Shown here one piece after another: positions 59,641 through 64,000 of a stretch of DNA of 64,000 nt; positions within the stretch are counted from its first letter, which is position 1; every line of letters starts with the position of its first letter. The DNA is taken from assembly GCA_916610825.1 (NCBI GenBank), contig OU744450.1:11855307-11919306 (forward strand), given 5' to 3'. This DNA is from Haliclystus octoradiatus. Taxonomy: Eukaryota > Cnidaria > Staurozoa > Stauromedusae > Haliclystidae. Both the position numbers and the translations under genes were made by a program. Under the pieces are notes generated by a model. The model saw nothing but the letters and a program-made list of their open reading frames with translations. It made no database searches and had not been told where the DNA came from.

Positions 59641-60262
59641 AAGAGTCTGTAAATATAAAACGTATCTTTAACCAACTTATATATCCAGTTTCTCTTTCAA
59701 ATTCTATGTAAAATTTGATTTGATATAAATTAAATTTCATTCAAAATTTTAATGATGATAGAAATGTTTTAAACGATGTAAATAATGTATATGAAAAAAC
59801 TGTAAATATTACATTATCTCTTAAAGAACAGCGATCTGCCGATCATGTGCGAACAGAACTTAGCAGATTAATCAACAAAATCAGCATAAATTTTAGACCT
59901 GCTTTTAATTGTGCAAAAAAAATTTATGAACTCAGATACCGTGAAGAAAAACAAAGATTTCAAGCCAACAAAGTGTTCTGTACAATTTTAAGTGTGGTTT
60001 GTGTGAGGCAAACTATGTCGGCTTCATTTACAAGCATCTACACGAACGTGTTGAAAAGCATCAAGGGCGATTTTCTTCGGTTGGGCAACATTTAAGAAAT
60101 GCACACGGTCTCACGCCTAAGGACATCAACGATCAATCTCTTATTCTATGTCAAAGGCATATTTGATTCTTTTGAATTTGAAATATTATTCATTAGAGAA
60201 CTGAAACATTGCCTTAAGGGACAATCTGATTCTATAAGGACCAAGATTCTTTCGTAAATTGT
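59600..60262 (+). pseudogene. Penelope-like element fragment with GIY-YIG endonuclease
   Basis: The + strand linker (KEQRSADHVRTELSRLINKI, about 59825-59885) is followed by a GIY-YIG-type domain in another frame (CGLCEANYVGFIYKHL, HERVEKHQ, SVGQHLRNAHG; about 59980-60110). A C-terminal segment (FEILFIRELK, GQSDSIRTKI; to about 60250) follows. The region 59600-59960 is the inverted repeat of 58630-58970, so two copies lie head to head. It is non-functional. Confidence 0.7.
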
Positions 60263-60389
60263 CTTAATTTGAAGATAGTTCGTTGCATATGTCATAATAT
60301 GACGAAACAAAAAGCTATTCAATCAGATGCTTAGAACTTTCTAAAATAGCTGACTGCTATTTGAATCTTCAAATCCCCACAACTTTTTG

Positions 60390-60700
60390 GTTTCTACTCG
60401 AAATCAGAAAAAGCACACAGTAGAATCCAAGCAAATATGTCAAGGTATGCAATAATCAGCAACAAAATTAAGATTCATGAAAAGCAATTTACACCTGACG
60501 TTTCTAAGATGACCCTTTTATTTTGACGAAAAGAACCTAGCGCACTAGTTCTGATGCAAAATGTTTAATATTTTTTCTTTCCGGACTGACTTATCTTATG
60601 ATATCGGATAATTCTTCATCATTTTCATATCAAAATTATTCAAGATCAAAAATCTCAAAAATCTCAAACTGGCTACAAAAGATTTGACTACAATATGCTC
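60390..60700. repeat. Half copy of the 683-bp foldback element
   Basis: Diverged similarity to 23120-23395 (CAGTAGAATCCAAGCAAATA, then TGTCAAGGTA, ending GGCTACAAAAGATTTGACTA). Only one arm is present. Confidence 0.7.
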
Positions 60701-60709
60701 ATTTATTGC

Positions 60710-61679
60710 ATTGAGCACTATTGAAACAGCAATGACAACACAGTACTTTTATATAATATTTTATCTGTATATATAAATACATAAAATGTAAACCTCATCG
60801 ATTGAAAAGATTCAATCAATTCTACAGTTAGTTGTCAATCCAAAAACTAATCCATTTTGGACTTGAGAGTAAGTGGTTCCATCAAATCATAATTGTTCAG
60901 GTGATTTTTGGTATTGATTTAGGTGTCAAACATATTGTCACTATATTTATGTTTCATTACAATCCTTTTGATTATAAGTATTCGATGCGGCTATTGAGTA
61001 GATATCAAATGTGACAACTCTAAAGGAAACTTTGCCCTTAGTGGTTAACAGCGAATCACGTGATAAATCTAAACATTTCTTCTTCATATTGCAAGAATGA
61101 ATAAAAAGGACTGTTCAGATTAGTTCAAATAAGAATTCAGGGCAACAGAATCTTGTTTATGAATCAAGCTTATTACAATTTCTGGAGAATTGTCTTTTGT
61201 TTACAACCAAATAAGGCTGAAAGCAATCGATAGTCGTGCATGAAGTTAAAGGTAGGGGGTTTATTAGTCTATTGAGCTTATAATACGAGTTCTCCCTTTC
61301 CTTCTATTTTGGATGCCTCTAAATGCAAGTAGCATATTGGAATTCAAGTAGCTTCACATATTTATGTCATTCCTTGCATTTTGATTGACCTTCCATTATA
61401 TATACCATTGCATAAGGATAAGAGGGTTTTCATTTAAATTGAAATTATTGTGATGTTTGGAGCGTTGTATAATAATTTCTGACTCAATGACTATCCACTG
61501 AGAGAAATTAGTCTCGTTATAATATGTTCAGCTTCGCGGAAACTACATATAACGTATAATGAAGAGTTGAATCGGTTTAAAAATTGATTGAAATGATATT
61601 TCTTTACCTGGAAAAAAGAATGTCCTCATAAAATCGAAGCCAGATAATCATTGTGTAGCAATTTAAATGAAAATTCCAT
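60710..61679. other. Upstream region of the 683-aa gene
   Basis: No supported gene or element. AT-rich sequence that presumably contains the promoter. Confidence 0.35.
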
Positions 61680-61838
61680 TTGTTACATCGTTTGAAGAAA
61701 AACAGGATTCATATGATTAAAAAATATCTGATTAGCACTATACAAAATCTACCTTCAATAGAGCTTAATTGTTCGGTATGTCGGGGTCAACATTCATGGT
61801 ATCTGCTTAACCCTTTTCAAGAATTGTTAAAAATTCAG

Positions 61839-61891
61839 GTACATTTCTTTGTTAACTTGTTTGATGTGTATTATTCTTTATTTTCTCGCAG
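61839..61891 (+). other. Possible 53-nt intron directly before the start codon
   Basis: AAATTCAG|GTACAT at 61838/61839 and TTTATTTTCTCGCAG|ATG at 61891/61892 are reasonable splice sites 53 nt apart. The upstream sequence from about 61680 is open in frame with the ATG, but the signal peptide begins at the ATG, so it is more likely 5' leader. A trans-spliced leader accepted at 61891 is the alternative. Confidence 0.45.
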
Positions 61892-63943
61892 ATGACTCCT
61901 GCCGTCCTTATCATTGCAATTAGTGTGTTATCTATCCATGTCAGTGTATGGAGACAGCAATGGGTCAGCTCTGCAATGGATGTCAGTCGTAACATTTCAC
62001 AATCCTTTGATGATGTGCATGAGCAGTTGAACGCTGTTGCAAGACAAATGATGTTGCAGCAGTTCTACACAGAAGAACGTGTACGTACTGAAGGCTCTTC
62101 TGGGATTAAGCAAATTAGAAACAGAAGATTGGGAACAAAAAATTATCACTCTGCAACACACACTGGACCCTCGGTTGCAGCTATTCATGAACATGCCAAT
62201 AATATACGCACCGTTGGAATGGGTGAATTGGATGTTGTTATGAATGGTGTTGAATTCCGTACCCGTCACAATGACTATCGTCTCTACATGCCACATAGAA
62301 CAAGTGATGGATATCATCATAAAGAAAACATTCCTTTCCCAGAAGTTCCACCGGAAGTAACAGGGAAGACTGATTTAGATGAGCAAATTGTTGAAATGAG
62401 AGAATGGTTCAAAGCTTTTCGTGATCAGAATGATACGGTAAGAAATTACAAGAAATACTTCAAACCAATCCTGTGCTATTTAGAAGGAGGATGGACAAGA
62501 TCTGGTAAAACGTTTGAAGAAGGAGTTGCCAGTGACAGACATTTCACTGATGCAAAATCATGGCATGAGCTGCAACGAAAAAATATGTTCACATCAGCAA
62601 GTGGAGCAAAGAGTCGCTTTGAAAACCTTGCATTCTTGCCAACAACTGTTACAGGCATAGATGGGAATATTCCAAAGTTTGCTCAGTGGAATTACAGAAT
62701 AATGTGTCATCCCTTAAAGAGATACCTACCGCTCAACAGGCTACGCGTTATGGAAGATCTATCTACTCGAATGCAGAATGACCATTCGATTTTCAAGCAT
62801 CTTCGTTCCAGAGCTGCTCGCTTCCAAGTTAATCCAAGAGATGCTGACACTTGGTCAGAAAGGCCTATTAGTTATACACTTTTAGATAAATTGATGGAAG
62901 AAATACCCGGTGTTGATAATTATCAAGGTCACATTAATGGCACTGATTTAGATGGTAATGTTATCCTCGGTATGGATAACAAAGTCAAAGATATGTCAAG
63001 ATATCATCGCAGGTATCGTGTTGGTGCGAAAGACGCCATGGGACAATCGAGTATTTTACGAAGTTTCTCCGATACTAACATGTTTGCTGCGATGACGAAA
63101 CAGGATAAGATAGCAGAAATTTCAATTGATAAATGTGCCTATAGAAAATGTCAGAAAATAAAGCAGCACTGGACATATGCCATTCCTTTGGAGATAATCT
63201 ACTTAACACCACTTAGCAATTGGAATCCCTATAACATACCTTATAAAGGTGAGAATAGGAGAAGTGATGACTATAAATCTGTCAATCTCAATGGTAGAAA
63301 TGGATTATGCACAGAAGATCATTCCAAGGCTTATAATGGATCCCATAGCAAATTATATTATACAACACCATCAGCTTTCTACAGTGGAATGGAAGTTAAT
63401 CGTGATGCAGCTGATACTTCAAGAGGTACTGTATGTGTTTTGGATAAAAATCGCAAATCACACAATGTTCGATCTGCAGGAACAAGGATCTTTATGCCAT
63501 ACATTCCTGGTGTTGGTGTATTGAGACAAAGGTATCCGATAATGCCAATACACGGTGAAGGTCACCCAGCCTGGAAGGAGCTCAATGCTCTCAGAGACTA
63601 CGTGATGAACCCTGGATTGCATAATAAGTTTTCATGGCACGCCACATTTGAGACAAGTGATAATCACGAATTCCAAACAAGTATTTCACGCCATGCTAAT
63701 GTGGCACCGCATATGCATCAAATCGTTCTAACTGCAGATGAGTACAAGCAAGTTCTTGGTGGCGTAATTCTAACGAAATCAACATCCTTAGCTGCTGGTC
63801 ATGAACACAAGCTGAAGCTAAGATACGATGAAAAAAATAAACGATTATACTATCACAGATGTGATGACGCTTACTTGTGTTGGGATAAGCATCATAAACC
63901 TCTTGAAAGCATATCAGTTGAACTGAAAACCAATACAGTCTAA
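61892..63943 (+). CDS. Uncharacterised secreted protein, 683 aa, paralogue 2
   Basis: Single coding exon of 683 aa with a signal peptide (MTPAVLIIAISVLSIHVSVW). It is collinear over its full length with the 680-aa protein at 6317-8359, including the conserved blocks RLYMPHRTSDGYHHKENIPF, KPILCYLEGGWTRSGK, MEEIPGVDNYQG, TDLDGNV, LRQRYPIMPIHGEG and WKELNALRDYVMNP. The C-terminus has the same paired HxH motifs (HMH at 607, HEH at about 637) and C-D-x4-C cluster, suggesting a metal-binding end domain (inference). Residues 95-243 are almost identical to the paralogue in both protein and DNA, while the rest has diverged. Function unknown; presumably extracellular. The reading frame is intact. Confidence 0.87.
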   Translation: MTPAVLIIAISVLSIHVSVWRQQWVSSAMDVSRNISQSFDDVHEQLNAVARQMMLQQFYTEERVRTEGSSGIKQIRNRRLGTKNYHSATHTGPSVAAIHEHANNIRTVGMGELDVVMNGVEFRTRHNDYRLYMPHRTSDGYHHKENIPFPEVPPEVTGKTDLDEQIVEMREWFKAFRDQNDTVRNYKKYFKPILCYLEGGWTRSGKTFEEGVASDRHFTDAKSWHELQRKNMFTSASGAKSRFENLAFLPTTVTGIDGNIPKFAQWNYRIMCHPLKRYLPLNRLRVMEDLSTRMQNDHSIFKHLRSRAARFQVNPRDADTWSERPISYTLLDKLMEEIPGVDNYQGHINGTDLDGNVILGMDNKVKDMSRYHRRYRVGAKDAMGQSSILRSFSDTNMFAAMTKQDKIAEISIDKCAYRKCQKIKQHWTYAIPLEIIYLTPLSNWNPYNIPYKGENRRSDDYKSVNLNGRNGLCTEDHSKAYNGSHSKLYYTTPSAFYSGMEVNRDAADTSRGTVCVLDKNRKSHNVRSAGTRIFMPYIPGVGVLRQRYPIMPIHGEGHPAWKELNALRDYVMNPGLHNKFSWHATFETSDNHEFQTSISRHANVAPHMHQIVLTADEYKQVLGGVILTKSTSLAAGHEHKLKLRYDEKNKRLYYHRCDDAYLCWDKHHKPLESISVELKTNTV

Positions 63944-63962
63944 TTAAATAATACCATTGAGT

Positions 63963-63968
63963 AATAAA
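63963..63968 (+). promoter_or_regulatory. Polyadenylation signal AATAAA of the 683-aa gene
   Basis: AATAAA 20 nt after the stop codon (TAA at 63941-63943). Confidence 0.7.
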
Positions 63969-64000
63969 CAATTTCAAATCTATTTTAAACCTAACATAAG

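Noticed and set aside
61680-61838. N-terminal extension of the 683-aa protein through an upstream in-frame exon
   Set aside because: The signal peptide begins at the ATG at 61892, and the paralogue shows the same start; the upstream frame is more likely 5' leader.

Overview
This window is AT-rich nuclear DNA from a metazoan. The evidence is GT-AG introns, signal-peptide genes with intron phases that fit, MYND zinc fingers, and dense LINE, LTR, Penelope-like and foldback transposons. The transposon mix (PHD-finger CR1-like LINE, BEL/Pao, a Gmr1/Ty3-like remnant, a Penelope-like element with GIY-YIG endonuclease) suggests an aquatic invertebrate. I cannot name the species. There are no bacterial operons and no CRISPR. 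I found no RNA genes, but I did not search for tRNAs systematically.

Host genes: (1) 417-3695 (-), a two-exon gene for a secreted, disordered protein of about 981 aa with a 12-residue H/N/E/Q repeat. (2) 6317-8359 (-) and 61892-63943 (+), two divergent paralogues of an uncharacterised secreted protein of 680 and 683 aa. They share a patch of almost identical DNA inside otherwise diverged genes. (3) Two paralogous coiled-coil/MYND-finger genes on the minus strand, assembled here from small exons. Gene A is a complete five-exon model (39859-51181, 427 aa). Gene B is a 3' part (28439-35708, 222 aa) with a probable first exon at 36822-37038.

Mobile DNA by region: 8.7-20.9 kb holds foldback elements with 9-bp target duplications, a decayed Gmr1/Ty3-like retrotransposon (12.8-14.8 kb) and a TGATCA-rich tandem array. 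A 5.75-kb palindrome (22432-28186) has arms built of about 193-bp tandem units and carries a nested foldback insertion whose empty site survives in the opposite arm. Gene B's long intron holds a 1.78-kb LTR element (31265-33044) with a tandemly multiplied primer-binding site. Gene A's introns hold a young-looking BEL/Pao gag-protease element (41844-45807, LTRs alike by eye), a 301-bp MITE and a hAT-like MITE. A CR1-like LINE (52.7-57.3 kb), itself split by an LTR fragment, and an inverted Penelope-like pair (58.6-60.3 kb) fill the space before the last gene.

No prokaryote-style system is present. The most unusual items are the two secreted paralogues with a conversion-like patch, the hidden MYND gene pair, the palindrome, the foldback family with 9-bp duplications, and the tandem primer-binding sites. 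Intron models, target duplications and comparisons were read by eye and have not been tested against transcripts or databases.
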